64,000 bases of DNA from Candidatus Hydrogenedentota bacterium (GTDB lineage Bacteria; Hydrogenedentota; Hydrogenedentia; Hydrogenedentales; SLHB01): contig JADLHJ010000059.1 in assembly GCA_020848835.1 (NCBI GenBank), positions 1-64,000 of the forward strand, in the 5' to 3' direction. The position numbers and the translations under genes were made by a program. Position 1 is the first letter of the stretch, and every line of letters starts with the position of its first letter. Below the pieces are notes generated by a model. The model was not told the origin of the DNA and did not search any database. It saw only the letters and a list, made by a program, of their open reading frames with translations. Below are positions 45,595-54,252 of this stretch, one piece after another.

Positions 45595-46881
45595 CTAGGA
45601 CTTTTTCAGGTCAAGGCACTTGAGTGTGTCTTGACTGCGCACTAATAATTTTCCGTCCGACAACGCCAGCGGGCCGAACAGTTCGCGGCCTTCGACCACC
45701 GGCGCCTGTGCGAGTTGTTTATACCCATCCGGCGACGGCTCGACCAGATAGACGATACCGCTCTTGGCATCCAGCGCGATGATGAGATCGTCGGCGATGA
45801 TGAGCGAACCACGATCGAACTGCGGCGCGTCCGGAAGGTCGGTCGTCTTCCACTTGAGCGTGCCGTCCAATGTGAAGCAGCTTAGGCCGTTGGTTTTCTC
45901 GTTGGAATTGTTGTTTATGTAGATGTGGTCTTTGTACACGATCGGCTGATGGATTTGGCTGCCGCAGGTATCCGCGTCCAGCACTTTCAGTTCTTTCACA
46001 TCAAACCCACTTGCGCCTTTCGTAACCTGAATGATCGCCGATCCCGCGCCGTAACCGCCGGAAATGAGCAATTTGTCGTCACCCAACGGGGTCGGATTTG
46101 GGATCGGAATCCAGCATTGCCAGTTCTCGTACTTCCACAGGATCGAGCCGTCTTCGAGGGAGATTCCGACAGTCGAGCCCAATTCCGTTTTGTCTCTGTT
46201 TGACGCGCCCATGGCGAGAAGTTGCTCAACGCCCCCGAGCGTCGCAATCGAAGGAGACGCGTAACCCGGCAAGCCGATACGCGGGCTCTTCCACACGAGG
46301 TCGCCCGTGACGCGATCGTATGCGGCAACGCCCGCATCCGGGCCTTGCGCATTTACGATGACGAGCTTCTTGTATAGGAGTGGCGACTGCCCGACGCCCC
46401 AGTTGGGCGGCGTTCCGTTGAATTCCTTGATCAAATTCTTTTGCCACACGAGTTGGTGCGACTTGCGATCGACGCACACAAGGTCGCCCATCAGCCCGAC
46501 GGAATAGACGTATTTTTCGTCCACGGTTGGCGGCGTGCGCGATCCGTTATGACCGTACTTGCCTTCGGCCGTGTAAGTGTAGTTCCAGAGTTCTTTGCCG
46601 TCCGCAAGCGAAAGGCATCGGAGAATGTCGGTCTTGTCCTCCACGCGATCCAGCACATACACCTCGCCATCGCGAATCGCGGCCCCGGCATAGCCTTCGC
46701 CAACCGTTATTTTCCAGAGTTCTTTTGGTCCGCCCTCGGGCCAGGTGCGGGCCAGGCCTTTTTCGTTGGCGATGCCTGTACGGTCTGGACCTAGATATTG
46801 TGGCCAGTCCGCGGCTTGGGCGGTCATCCCGGCCAAAGAAAAGAGCAGCGTGAGGGCGAAAACAGATCGATAGAGATTCAT
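45595..46881 (-). CDS. Secreted PQQ-like beta-propeller protein
   Basis: 428 residues with a signal peptide ending at MTAQAADW. Opening words DWPQYLGPDRTGIANEKGL are a hallmark of a propeller group common in Planctomycetes-like bacteria, followed by blades such as LRCLSLADGKELWNYTY, VCVDRKSHQLVWQK and VAAYDRVTGDLVWK. No catalytic or quinone-binding residue can be named with confidence. It is a paralogue of the divergently transcribed protein at 47106, from which it is separated by 224 bp. Confidence 0.88.
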   Translation of the reverse strand: MNLYRSVFALTLLFSLAGMTAQAADWPQYLGPDRTGIANEKGLARTWPEGGPKELWKITVGEGYAGAAIRDGEVYVLDRVEDKTDILRCLSLADGKELWNYTYTAEGKYGHNGSRTPPTVDEKYVYSVGLMGDLVCVDRKSHQLVWQKNLIKEFNGTPPNWGVGQSPLLYKKLVIVNAQGPDAGVAAYDRVTGDLVWKSPRIGLPGYASPSIATLGGVEQLLAMGASNRDKTELGSTVGISLEDGSILWKYENWQCWIPIPNPTPLGDDKLLISGGYGAGSAIIQVTKGASGFDVKELKVLDADTCGSQIHQPIVYKDHIYINNNSNEKTNGLSCFTLDGTLKWKTTDLPDAPQFDRGSLIIADDLIIALDAKSGIVYLVEPSPDGYKQLAQAPVVEGRELFGPLALSDGKLLVRSQDTLKCLDLKKS

Positions 46882-47105
46882 GATTGCGATATCCTCGGGG
46901 TCGGCTGTTTGCTATCACCAATATAGCGCAGGCCGCGAGATTCGGCCGCGTCCCGCTACTATGAACATCCGAAATCGCAAACGCAATCCCGCCCGGTCAC
47001 ACGATTTGCGATCCGGCCGGACATACCGTAGTCTGGAGGTCATCTTTTGATGCAGATCGGTCAGCATCCATCTTATTTAATGCGAAATCATTCGGAGTAC
47101 ATGCC

Positions 47106-48344
47106 ATGAAAAATTCACTACACCTCGCACTATCGATTGGCGTTGCGGCCTCGGTGTCGTTGGCCGCGTTTGCGGTTGATACGCCGCAGTTTCGCGGGCC
47201 AAACCGCGACGGCATTTTCGCGGAGAAAGGCTTGCTGAAGTCGTGGCCCGTGGACGGCCCCGCGCTAGCGTGGAAGGTAGAAAATGTGGGGAAGGGATAT
47301 TCGTCGGTGTCGGACGTAAACGGGACCGTGTATGTCCCCGGCATGCTCGAGGAAAACATCGGCTATATCATCGCACTGGATGCAAACGGCAAGGAAAAGT
47401 GGCGCGCACCGTATGGTGAAGAAACCTTGGACAAGCAGGCCCCGGGCGCGCGGTCGACGCCGACGATCGATGGGGATCGTCTTTATGTCATGACTGGTAA
47501 GGGCACGCTTACCTGCATGTCTGCGAAGGACGGCAAACAAGTCTGGCAAGTTGACCTATTCAAGAAGTTCCAGAGCACGCCAACGTCGTGGGGTTTCTCC
47601 GAATCGCCGCTAATTCACGGTGATCTGATTTATGCCACGCCCGGTGGTAAGGACGCCGCACTGGTTGCGTTGAACAAAATGACCGGCGAGACTGTATGGA
47701 CGACCAAGGGGTTCAGCGAGGCGAGCGCGTATTGTTCGCCCGCGATTTTTAAGTTTGGCGAAAAGGAAGTGCTCGTGACGATGACGGGCAAGTCCGTGGT
47801 GGGAATTGAACCGGCGACGGGCAAAGTGTTGTGGAACCACGTTCACGAAACGGATTACGACATTCACGCCGTAACACCGGCAGTATCCGGAAACATTCTT
47901 TATTACACGGGCGGTTATGGATCCGGCGGCGGCGCGCTCGAAGTTGCTGCGGACGGAGCTAGCGTGAAGCCGCTGTGGTCCGACAAGAACCTCGATTGTC
48001 AGCACCATGGCGTGATCGTGCTTGACGGTTATATCTATGGAACGGGGCACAAGAACAGCAAATTGATGTGCCTTGAGCTAAAGACCGGCAAGCTGATGTG
48101 GAGCACGGACGAAGTCACGCAGGGCGACATACTTTTCGCGGACGGGATGCTCTACGTGTACGAAGGTCCGAAGAAGGGCATCGTGCATTTGGTGAAGCCG
48201 AACCCGGAGAAGTTTGAACATGTCGCGTCCTTTGCGGTCCCCGAGGGCAAGGACAAACATTGGGCTTTCCCTGCGATTGCGAACGGAAGACTGTACATCC
48301 GCCACGCTGGTAACTTGTACGCTTACAACATCGCGGCGAAGTAG
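47106..48344 (+). CDS. Secreted PQQ-like beta-propeller protein
   Basis: 412 residues behind a GGAG site. The signal peptide ends near AAFAVD and the mature start DTPQFRGPNRDGIFAEKGLL parallels the divergent neighbour at 45595. Blade motifs include IIALDANGKEKWRAPYG, LTCMSAKDGKQVWQVDL, VALNKMTGETVWTTKG and LMCLELKTGKLMWSTDEV. It starts a plus-strand run of exported proteins: the next gene begins 9 bp after its stop. A role in binding or oxidising material handled by the neighbouring ceramidase-like enzymes is a guess from position. Confidence 0.9.
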   Translation: MKNSLHLALSIGVAASVSLAAFAVDTPQFRGPNRDGIFAEKGLLKSWPVDGPALAWKVENVGKGYSSVSDVNGTVYVPGMLEENIGYIIALDANGKEKWRAPYGEETLDKQAPGARSTPTIDGDRLYVMTGKGTLTCMSAKDGKQVWQVDLFKKFQSTPTSWGFSESPLIHGDLIYATPGGKDAALVALNKMTGETVWTTKGFSEASAYCSPAIFKFGEKEVLVTMTGKSVVGIEPATGKVLWNHVHETDYDIHAVTPAVSGNILYYTGGYGSGGGALEVAADGASVKPLWSDKNLDCQHHGVIVLDGYIYGTGHKNSKLMCLELKTGKLMWSTDEVTQGDILFADGMLYVYEGPKKGIVHLVKPNPEKFEHVASFAVPEGKDKHWAFPAIANGRLYIRHAGNLYAYNIAAK

Positions 48345-48353
48345 AGTCCAACG

Positions 48354-49733
48354 ATGAACCAGCCCCTCTCGTTTCCAAGCTCCCGCTTGGAAACGCATAT
48401 TCTCGCGATGCTCTGCGTCGCGTTGCTGCTGTGCGTTCCGCTCGCCGCCAACGCCGAAGGCTACAAAGTGGGCGCGGGCACAGCCGTAATCACCCCCGAA
48501 AAGAATATCTGGATGGCCGGATACGCCTCGCGAAAAGCACCGGCCGAAGGCAAAGAACACGATCTGTTCGCGAAAGCCTTTGCGATAGAAGATCAGAGTG
48601 GCGCGCGCGCGGTGGTGGTCACCACCGATCTTGTTGCGGTGTCTTCCACCTTGACGCATGCGGTTTTCAATCGTGTGCAAGCGAAGTACGCGATTCCGCG
48701 CGAACGATTTATGATGACCGCGTCGCACACGCACAGCGGACCCGTGACCAACGATCGCTTGTACGATATGTACGGGCTCGATGACGCGCAGTCCTCGCTC
48801 ATCGCGGAGTACACCGCGACGCTGCCCGACAAAATCTTATCTGCGATTGACGCAGCAATTGCGGGACTGGAACCGTGCACGCTTCATTGGGGCAATGGTG
48901 AGGCGGGCTTCGCGAAGAACCGCCGGGCCTTTGTACTCGGCGGTATGAACAATGCATTTAATCCGATCGGGCCCGTCGATCACGACGTGCCCGTGTTGCT
49001 CGCGCGCAAGGCCGACGGCAAACCGAAAGCGGTGCTATTCGGCTACGCTTGTCACAATACGACGTTGTCGTGGCAATTCTTTTGTGGCGATTACGCTGGT
49101 TTCGCGCAAGCCTACCTGGAACAGGCACTGCCCGGTACGACGGCGCTTTTCGTCTCCGGCTGCGGCGCGGATCAAAATCCGTTGCCGCGCGGTACCGTCG
49201 AGCACGCGAAGCAATATGGCGGGGAACTCAGCGGCGCGGTGCTGCACGTCATCGGCGACGCGATGAAGCCCGTGACGAGTCCATTGAGCGCGTCATATAA
49301 GGAAATCCCTCTTGGGCTCAGCCCCGCGCCTTCGCGCGAAGAGGTCGAAAAACAGTTGCAGGATCAGAACGTTTACATCCAGCGCCGCGCGAAACGGATG
49401 CTGAAAACCTTTGATGAAAAAGGCGCACTCGACACTACCTATCCGTATCCGGTGCAAGTCTGGCAATTCGGCAACGAGTTACAGATGACCGCGCTCGGCG
49501 GCGAGGTAGTTGTCGATTATTCGCTGCTGATCAAGTACGAACTCGGGAAAGACAACCAGTTTGTGATCGGTTACGCGAACGACGTTTGCGCGTATATCCC
49601 GTCGTTGCGCGTGCTACGCGAAGGTGGTTACGAGGGCGCGGAGGCGATGATCTACTACGGTTTCCACGGCCCTTGGGCGCCAGAGGTGCAGGACAATATA
49701 ATGAAGACGGTACACGAACTCACGGGGCGGTGA
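48354..49733 (+). CDS. Neutral/alkaline ceramidase-like exported hydrolase, Cys in place of nucleophile Ser
   Basis: 459 residues. The signal peptide core MLCVALLLCVPLAANAEG would suit a start at ATG 48408; the frame opens at ATG 48354, and the codons between contain a palindromic repeat. Zinc-site blocks of the neutral ceramidase family are present: MMTASHTHSGPVT and GYACHNTTLSWQF. Where Pseudomonas ceramidase has its catalytic Ser in a S-G-N-V-S-P type loop, this protein reads FVSGCGADQNP, so Cys may replace Ser. The expected reaction is hydrolysis of the amide of ceramide or a related N-acyl lipid, but substrate is unproven. Confidence 0.82.
   Translation: MNQPLSFPSSRLETHILAMLCVALLLCVPLAANAEGYKVGAGTAVITPEKNIWMAGYASRKAPAEGKEHDLFAKAFAIEDQSGARAVVVTTDLVAVSSTLTHAVFNRVQAKYAIPRERFMMTASHTHSGPVTNDRLYDMYGLDDAQSSLIAEYTATLPDKILSAIDAAIAGLEPCTLHWGNGEAGFAKNRRAFVLGGMNNAFNPIGPVDHDVPVLLARKADGKPKAVLFGYACHNTTLSWQFFCGDYAGFAQAYLEQALPGTTALFVSGCGADQNPLPRGTVEHAKQYGGELSGAVLHVIGDAMKPVTSPLSASYKEIPLGLSPAPSREEVEKQLQDQNVYIQRRAKRMLKTFDEKGALDTTYPYPVQVWQFGNELQMTALGGEVVVDYSLLIKYELGKDNQFVIGYANDVCAYIPSLRVLREGGYEGAEAMIYYGFHGPWAPEVQDNIMKTVHELTGR
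48370..48395. repeat. Palindromic repeat, family C, inside the 5' end of a coding frame
   Basis: CGTTTCCAAGC (48370-48380) pairs exactly with GCTTGGAAACG (48385-48395) around TCCC. It is related to the larger element at 51286-51366. In the ceramidase-like frame it supplies the codons for SFPSSRLET just before the signal peptide. Confidence 0.85.
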
Positions 49734-49834
49734 TTTCGTGCAAGTAGTGCTGCGTTCGCCCGAACGCGGTGCATTTCGCAAACGCGCGCCAACTTCGTTG
49801 AAGCAGGCGCAACTTCTCGATGGGGAGAGTCTAC

Positions 49835-51259
49835 GTGAGGATTCTTATGGCTTCATTCTTCGCGACGGCGGTTGGCGTTGCCGCGATTGCACAGGACACG
49901 ACGGCGCAGTTCCGCGCTGGCGCGGCTGCAAGCAACATTACGCCTTGGCTCGGCGTATCCATCGCGGGCCATATGAACGACCGTAAGGCCACGCACATTC
50001 ACGACGAACTGCATGCGCGCTGCCTCGTGCTTGACGACGGTGCGACGAAGATAGGATTCGCAATTGTCGATAGTTGCATGATCCCGCGAGAGATCGTCGA
50101 GAACGCGAAGCAAGAGATTCTGCAATTTACCGGTATCGCGCCAGATCACATCTTCATTTCCGCAACGCACACGCACTCGGCAGCCACGGCGGCGCCATGT
50201 TTCCAAAGCGATCCAGACCCGGAATATCAGCGCTACCTCACCGCAAAAATCGCCGACGGCGTGCGGCGCGCGGCGACGAACCTCGCGCCCGCAAAAATCG
50301 CGTGGGGCGCGGGGAGCGTTCCCGACGAAGTATTCAACCGTCGCTGGAAGATGAAAGAGGGGAGCATCGGACCGAACCCGTTCGGCAAGATCGACAAGGT
50401 GCAGATGAACCCGCCGCGCGCGAGCGAGAACCTAATCGAACCTGCCGGCCCGACCGACCCGGAAGTTCCGTTTATTTTTGTGAAGAGCGTAGAAGACAAG
50501 CCGATCGCGCTGCTTGCGAATTATTCGCTGCACTACGTTGGCAATGATGCCGGCTACGTTTCCGCCGATTATTACGGCATGTTTGCGGAACGGGTAAAGC
50601 GATTGCTCGGCGCGGAGGAATTGGAGCCGCCGTTTGTGGCAATGATGTCCAACGGCACCAGCGGCAACATTAACAACATCAATTTCCGCGAGGTGGGCGA
50701 AGCGAAACCGCCGTATGCTCAGATGCAATTTGTGGCCGACAAAGTCGCGAAGAATGTGTTCGATGCTGCGCAGCATCTAGAGTGGCATGACCGCGTGACG
50801 CTTGATGCCGTTGCGCAAGATCTGCAGCTCGGCGTGCGAAAACCCACGGAACAGGAACTTGCGGAGGCGCAGGAAGTGGTGCGCAAGGCAGAGGGCCGGG
50901 AGATGAAGACGTTGCCGGAAATCTATGCGCGCGAGTCGGTATTGATTGCCAAGTATCCGGACACCGTCCCCGTTACAATCCAAGCGATGCGCATTGGTGA
51001 TCTGGGGATCGCATCGATTCCTTGTGAGGTGTTCGTTGAGATTGGCCTCGCCATTAAGGAGCAGTCTGCCTTAAAACCTGCATTCACCATCGAACTCGCG
51101 AATGGCTACAACGGATACTTGCCCACCGCGGCGCACCACGAACTCGGCGGATACGAAACTTGGCGTGCACGATCGAGCTATCTCGAAACCGGCGCCGCCG
51201 ATAAGATTCAATCCACGGCCCTCGACCTTCTCACACAACTCCAAGGACGCAAGAATTGA
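49835..51259 (+). CDS. Neutral/alkaline ceramidase-like exported hydrolase
   Basis: 474 residues from GTG 49835, which has GGGGAGAG 6 bases upstream; ATG 49820 is in frame but overlaps that site. A signal peptide ends near AAIAQD. Family blocks are ITPWLGVSIAGHM, ISATHTHSAATAAP (zinc His pair), NYSLHYVGND and MMSNGTSGNINNI, where S-G-N lines up with the catalytic Ser loop of Pseudomonas ceramidase, unlike in the paralogue upstream. It should cleave ceramide-like or N-acyl amides outside the cell. The gap to the previous gene is 101 bp, and the stop overlaps the next start. Confidence 0.82.
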   Translation: MRILMASFFATAVGVAAIAQDTTAQFRAGAAASNITPWLGVSIAGHMNDRKATHIHDELHARCLVLDDGATKIGFAIVDSCMIPREIVENAKQEILQFTGIAPDHIFISATHTHSAATAAPCFQSDPDPEYQRYLTAKIADGVRRAATNLAPAKIAWGAGSVPDEVFNRRWKMKEGSIGPNPFGKIDKVQMNPPRASENLIEPAGPTDPEVPFIFVKSVEDKPIALLANYSLHYVGNDAGYVSADYYGMFAERVKRLLGAEELEPPFVAMMSNGTSGNINNINFREVGEAKPPYAQMQFVADKVAKNVFDAAQHLEWHDRVTLDAVAQDLQLGVRKPTEQELAEAQEVVRKAEGREMKTLPEIYARESVLIAKYPDTVPVTIQAMRIGDLGIASIPCEVFVEIGLAIKEQSALKPAFTIELANGYNGYLPTAAHHELGGYETWRARSSYLETGAADKIQSTALDLLTQLQGRKN

Positions 51260-53652
51260 TAATCGCCCCCAAGCCGCAGGTAACTCTCGTTTCCAAGCTC
51301 CGCTTCGTCCTCGTTCCTAAGCTCCGCTTGGGAACGCACTTGCTTGCGAAGCTATGCTTCGCAAACTTCGCGATCGCTTTACTCACGATTTCAACACCCT
51401 CATACGCCGAAACTCTTGCAGAACTTGGCGCGCGGCTCGGACGTGAAACTTCGGAGGCCTACGCAAAATCGCCGTACACCGCAATTTCCTCGAATTATTT
51501 CAACCGCTTTTCGCGCGACCCAGATACAAAACTTGGTGCGCAAGAAATGCCGCTGGACGGCGCGTGGACCATCGTCATTGATGCGAATGACACGGCCTTT
51601 GCTGAAACGATGGCTGGGCATCTTATCGAGTTTCTCAATGGGCGCATGGGTGTTAACGTAAAGCTTGGCAATTCTGGTGAGAGACAGATTGTCCTTTCCG
51701 ATCGCGGCGCGCCTGACATGAAACCAGAATCCTTCACGCTCAATGTTGTAAAGGATAAAGTCACGGTGCTCGGTGCTGATGCCGAAAGCATACGCGATGG
51801 TGTTGTGAAACTCGTATCGCTCATCGGTATGCGGCAAGCGCCCGCGCTTACGATTGGCTCGCAAACTTATACCCCGCGCTTGCGCGTCCGACTCGGCGCA
51901 ACGCCCTACGGCGGCAGCGCGAAAGACCTGATGTTTATGGGATATAACGCGGTCTTCGCAGGTGGGGGCGAGTTGTATGCGTTGTCATCGAGCGATGCGA
52001 TTCCCGAACTCGCCTCGCGACGTCAAGCAGGTGCGCGTGAAGGCACGGCGAAGGCCGTCGCCGACGCGAAGAAAAACAAACTGAAAGCCTACGCATTTGT
52101 TTCGCTACGTCAGAAATTTCCAGAGAACGATCCCATCTTTCAGCGCGACCCGAGCATTCGCGGCACGCGCACGTGGAAGGCGGATGGTGAGTTTGTGCTG
52201 TGCACGGAGCATCCCGCGGTGAAACAATTTCTCTCCGACACGATGAAGGAAATGTTTCAGGCTGCGCCGGAGCTCGACGGCGTTGTGATGATCATCGGCG
52301 GCGAGGGGTTCTACCATTGCTTCATGCGCCCTTTCGGCGTTGAGAAAGGACACACCAATTGCGCGCGCTGCGAAGCGCTTGGCGCGGATACTGTCGTGGC
52401 CAACTTGTGCAATTTGCTCGCTGATGCGGCGCGCAGTGTGAATCCAAAAGCGGAGGTCATCGCGTGGCCGTATTCCGCGGAGCATGTCTGGTCGTCAGAC
52501 AAGGCGCAGTCGGGTTTCATCGCGAAGCTCAAGCCCGGTACGGGCATCTTCACCGAGATGGAGAAGGACGAATACGTCGAGAAGCCGGACGGCGTGCGCA
52601 AGCATCTCTGGGATTACAGCATTGATCTGATTGGCCCCGGCGACCGTGCGAAACAGCAGATCGACGCGTGTCGCAAGGCGGGTATTTCGATCTATATGAA
52701 AAGCGAACCGGAGCTCGGGTTCGAAGCGCCGCGCTTGTCGCACATTCCGTGCATGGATCGCTGGGTTGATCGTGCGGAGGCGCTTGCATCCTGTGGCGCT
52801 GACGGCGCGTGGGTGTTTCCCGCGTTTAGGCCGAACTACGGTACACCGCCTGCGGAAGTGAACCAGTTGGTGTGGTGGAACCCCGCGCCAAGTAAGGATG
52901 ACGCGCTCGATGCGCTTGCCGCGCGCATCGCGGGCAATACGGCCGGGCTGCATCTGCGGAACGCTTGGCGTTTCGTTTCCGAGGCGATTCCATTTTCGCC
53001 GGAGATTCCGCCGTATTACACCGGGCCCTATTACCTCGGCCCTGCGCACCCGATGTGCGTTGATCCGGATGCAAAACTTCCTGAAGTTTTTTATGGACAA
53101 TACTTGTTCATGGCGGAAATGTCTGATTCCGAAGGCCTGCCGGCGCGGCCAACGTTTTTCACGGAAGCGCGCGGAAACGTTCCCGTGTTTCTACGCATGT
53201 ACCGCGAAATGGAAGCGAAGCTGAAATCGGCGGTGGATGAAATCGAGGCCGCGAAGATCGACGTACCTGAACGCTGTAAGTTGATGTTCGATTCGGACGC
53301 ATCAGCGATTCGCTGGTTCTACCACACCGCCCGCGCACACGCGAATTTCTACGAGTCCTGCCAACTGCGCGATGCGTTGCGCACGCTCGCCAAGAGCGAA
53401 AGCAAGACTCCCGAACAAATCGAAACCGTGAAGAAACAGTTCGCGCGGTGGCGCGAAGTTCTCCTTGATGAAAAGGCAAACGCGGAAGCCGCGCTGCCGG
53501 TGATGGAAGGCGATGTCCGCCTGGACTGGTATTACGGCGGCGACCACACCTTTCCGCACGGTGCGGACATGATCCGCGAGAAGTTGCGCATAATACAGGG
53601 CGAGATTGACCTGGTCCTGCCCGCATTGGAGAAACAGGCAGCCGCCAATTAA
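51256..53652 (+). CDS. Secreted glycosidase-like protein (GH20/GH67-type N-terminal domain plus TIM barrel)
   Basis: 798 residues if begun at TTG 51256, which overlaps the upstream stop. The first 50 codons are largely a palindromic repeat, so the true start is uncertain; a signal-like LCFANFAIALLTISTPSYA ends them. Residues 60-210 resemble the small alpha/beta domain that precedes the barrel in GH20 and alpha-glucuronidases. The barrel has VVMIIGGEGFYHCF, a CARCEALG Cys pair, VIAWPYSAEHVW, MKSEPELGFEAPR and GADGAWVFPAF. A helical C-terminal part follows. Specificity is unknown. It closes a run of exported proteins with two ceramidase-like enzymes. Confidence 0.75.
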   Translation: MIIAPKPQVTLVSKLRFVLVPKLRLGTHLLAKLCFANFAIALLTISTPSYAETLAELGARLGRETSEAYAKSPYTAISSNYFNRFSRDPDTKLGAQEMPLDGAWTIVIDANDTAFAETMAGHLIEFLNGRMGVNVKLGNSGERQIVLSDRGAPDMKPESFTLNVVKDKVTVLGADAESIRDGVVKLVSLIGMRQAPALTIGSQTYTPRLRVRLGATPYGGSAKDLMFMGYNAVFAGGGELYALSSSDAIPELASRRQAGAREGTAKAVADAKKNKLKAYAFVSLRQKFPENDPIFQRDPSIRGTRTWKADGEFVLCTEHPAVKQFLSDTMKEMFQAAPELDGVVMIIGGEGFYHCFMRPFGVEKGHTNCARCEALGADTVVANLCNLLADAARSVNPKAEVIAWPYSAEHVWSSDKAQSGFIAKLKPGTGIFTEMEKDEYVEKPDGVRKHLWDYSIDLIGPGDRAKQQIDACRKAGISIYMKSEPELGFEAPRLSHIPCMDRWVDRAEALASCGADGAWVFPAFRPNYGTPPAEVNQLVWWNPAPSKDDALDALAARIAGNTAGLHLRNAWRFVSEAIPFSPEIPPYYTGPYYLGPAHPMCVDPDAKLPEVFYGQYLFMAEMSDSEGLPARPTFFTEARGNVPVFLRMYREMEAKLKSAVDEIEAAKIDVPERCKLMFDSDASAIRWFYHTARAHANFYESCQLRDALRTLAKSESKTPEQIETVKKQFARWREVLLDEKANAEAALPVMEGDVRLDWYYGGDHTFPHGADMIREKLRIIQGEIDLVLPALEKQAAAN
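51286..51366. repeat. Compound palindromic repeat, family C, inside the 5' end of a coding frame
   Basis: Three palindrome-like modules in a row: TTTCCAAGCTCCGCTTCGTCC (degenerate, from 51290), GTTCCTAAGCTCCGCTTGGGAAC (51313-51335) and TTGCGAAGCTATGCTTCGCAA (51344-51364). All share an AAGCT...GCTT core. Translated in the gene's frame it gives SKLRFVLVPKLRLGTHLLAK, which is not a normal signal peptide. This looks like insertion of a mobile palindrome at the start of the gene. Confidence 0.88.
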
Positions 53653-53684
53653 AATAGGTCGCACACGGCGCAACGGAGCATTTC

Positions 53685-54128
53685 ATGCGTATTGCAATTG
53701 GCAGCGATCATGCGGGTTACGAAGATCCGCCACCACACTATAAACCGGCGATAACGGAGCATCTGCAATCGCGCGGCTACGAGATCATCGACTGCGGCAC
53801 GAATGGGCCGGATTCGGTGGACTATCCCGATTATGCGGACAAGGTGTGCGACGCGGTGCTCGATGGCAGCGCGGATCTCGGTGTGTTGATCTGTGGTACC
53901 GGCATCGGCATTTGCATGGCGGCAAACCGGCACAAGGGAATCCGCGGCGCGCCCGTGGCAACCGAAGATATGGCACGTCTCAGCCGGTCGCACAACAACT
54001 CGAATGTGTGTTGTTTGGGCAAGCGCATTCTTTCGTTGGACGAATGCATCAACTTGCTCGACATCTGGCTGGACACGCCCTATAGCCATCATCCGCGACA
54101 TCAGCGGCGCATCGAAAAGATGGGCTGA
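53685..54128 (+). CDS. rpiB: Ribose-5-phosphate isomerase B
   Basis: 147 residues. It interconverts ribulose-5-phosphate and ribose-5-phosphate in the pentose phosphate pathway. The start IAIGSDHAGY, DYPDYA, the catalytic Cys in VLICGTGIGICMAANR, and HNNSNVCCLGKR are all conserved. The stretch right after the first helix cap, EDPPPHYKPA, is Pro-rich and unusual for RpiB. It lies 32 bp after the glycosidase-like gene and 124 bp before hslU. Confidence 0.95.
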   Translation: MRIAIGSDHAGYEDPPPHYKPAITEHLQSRGYEIIDCGTNGPDSVDYPDYADKVCDAVLDGSADLGVLICGTGIGICMAANRHKGIRGAPVATEDMARLSRSHNNSNVCCLGKRILSLDECINLLDIWLDTPYSHHPRHQRRIEKMG

Positions 54129-54199
54129 TCGAAAGTTCGCGTATTTTTTGGATCGTAGCGTGTCGACGTGCGTTAATATTGGCAATGCTTTTTCATAAT

Positions 54200-54235
54200 T
54201 TCCCATAGTTCCCATCATTCCCGTACTTCCCATTG
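54200..54235. repeat. Tandem 9-base repeat, four units, upstream of hslU
   Basis: TTCCCATAG, TTCCCATCA, TTCCCGTAC and TTCCCATTG follow each other with exact 9-base spacing, starting at 54200, 54209, 54218 and 54227. The first six bases are constant apart from one A-to-G change. The array ends 17 bases before the hslU ATG, so it lies in the presumed leader. It could be a protein-binding array, a leader-RNA feature, or a dispersed repeat of no local function. Confidence 0.75.
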
Positions 54236-54252
54236 CAACACCCGGAGCACAC

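Noticed and set aside
49738..49986. Frame between and into the two ceramidase-like genes
   Set aside because: Most of it overlaps the second gene's signal peptide region in another frame, and the product is Arg/Cys-rich without a family match.
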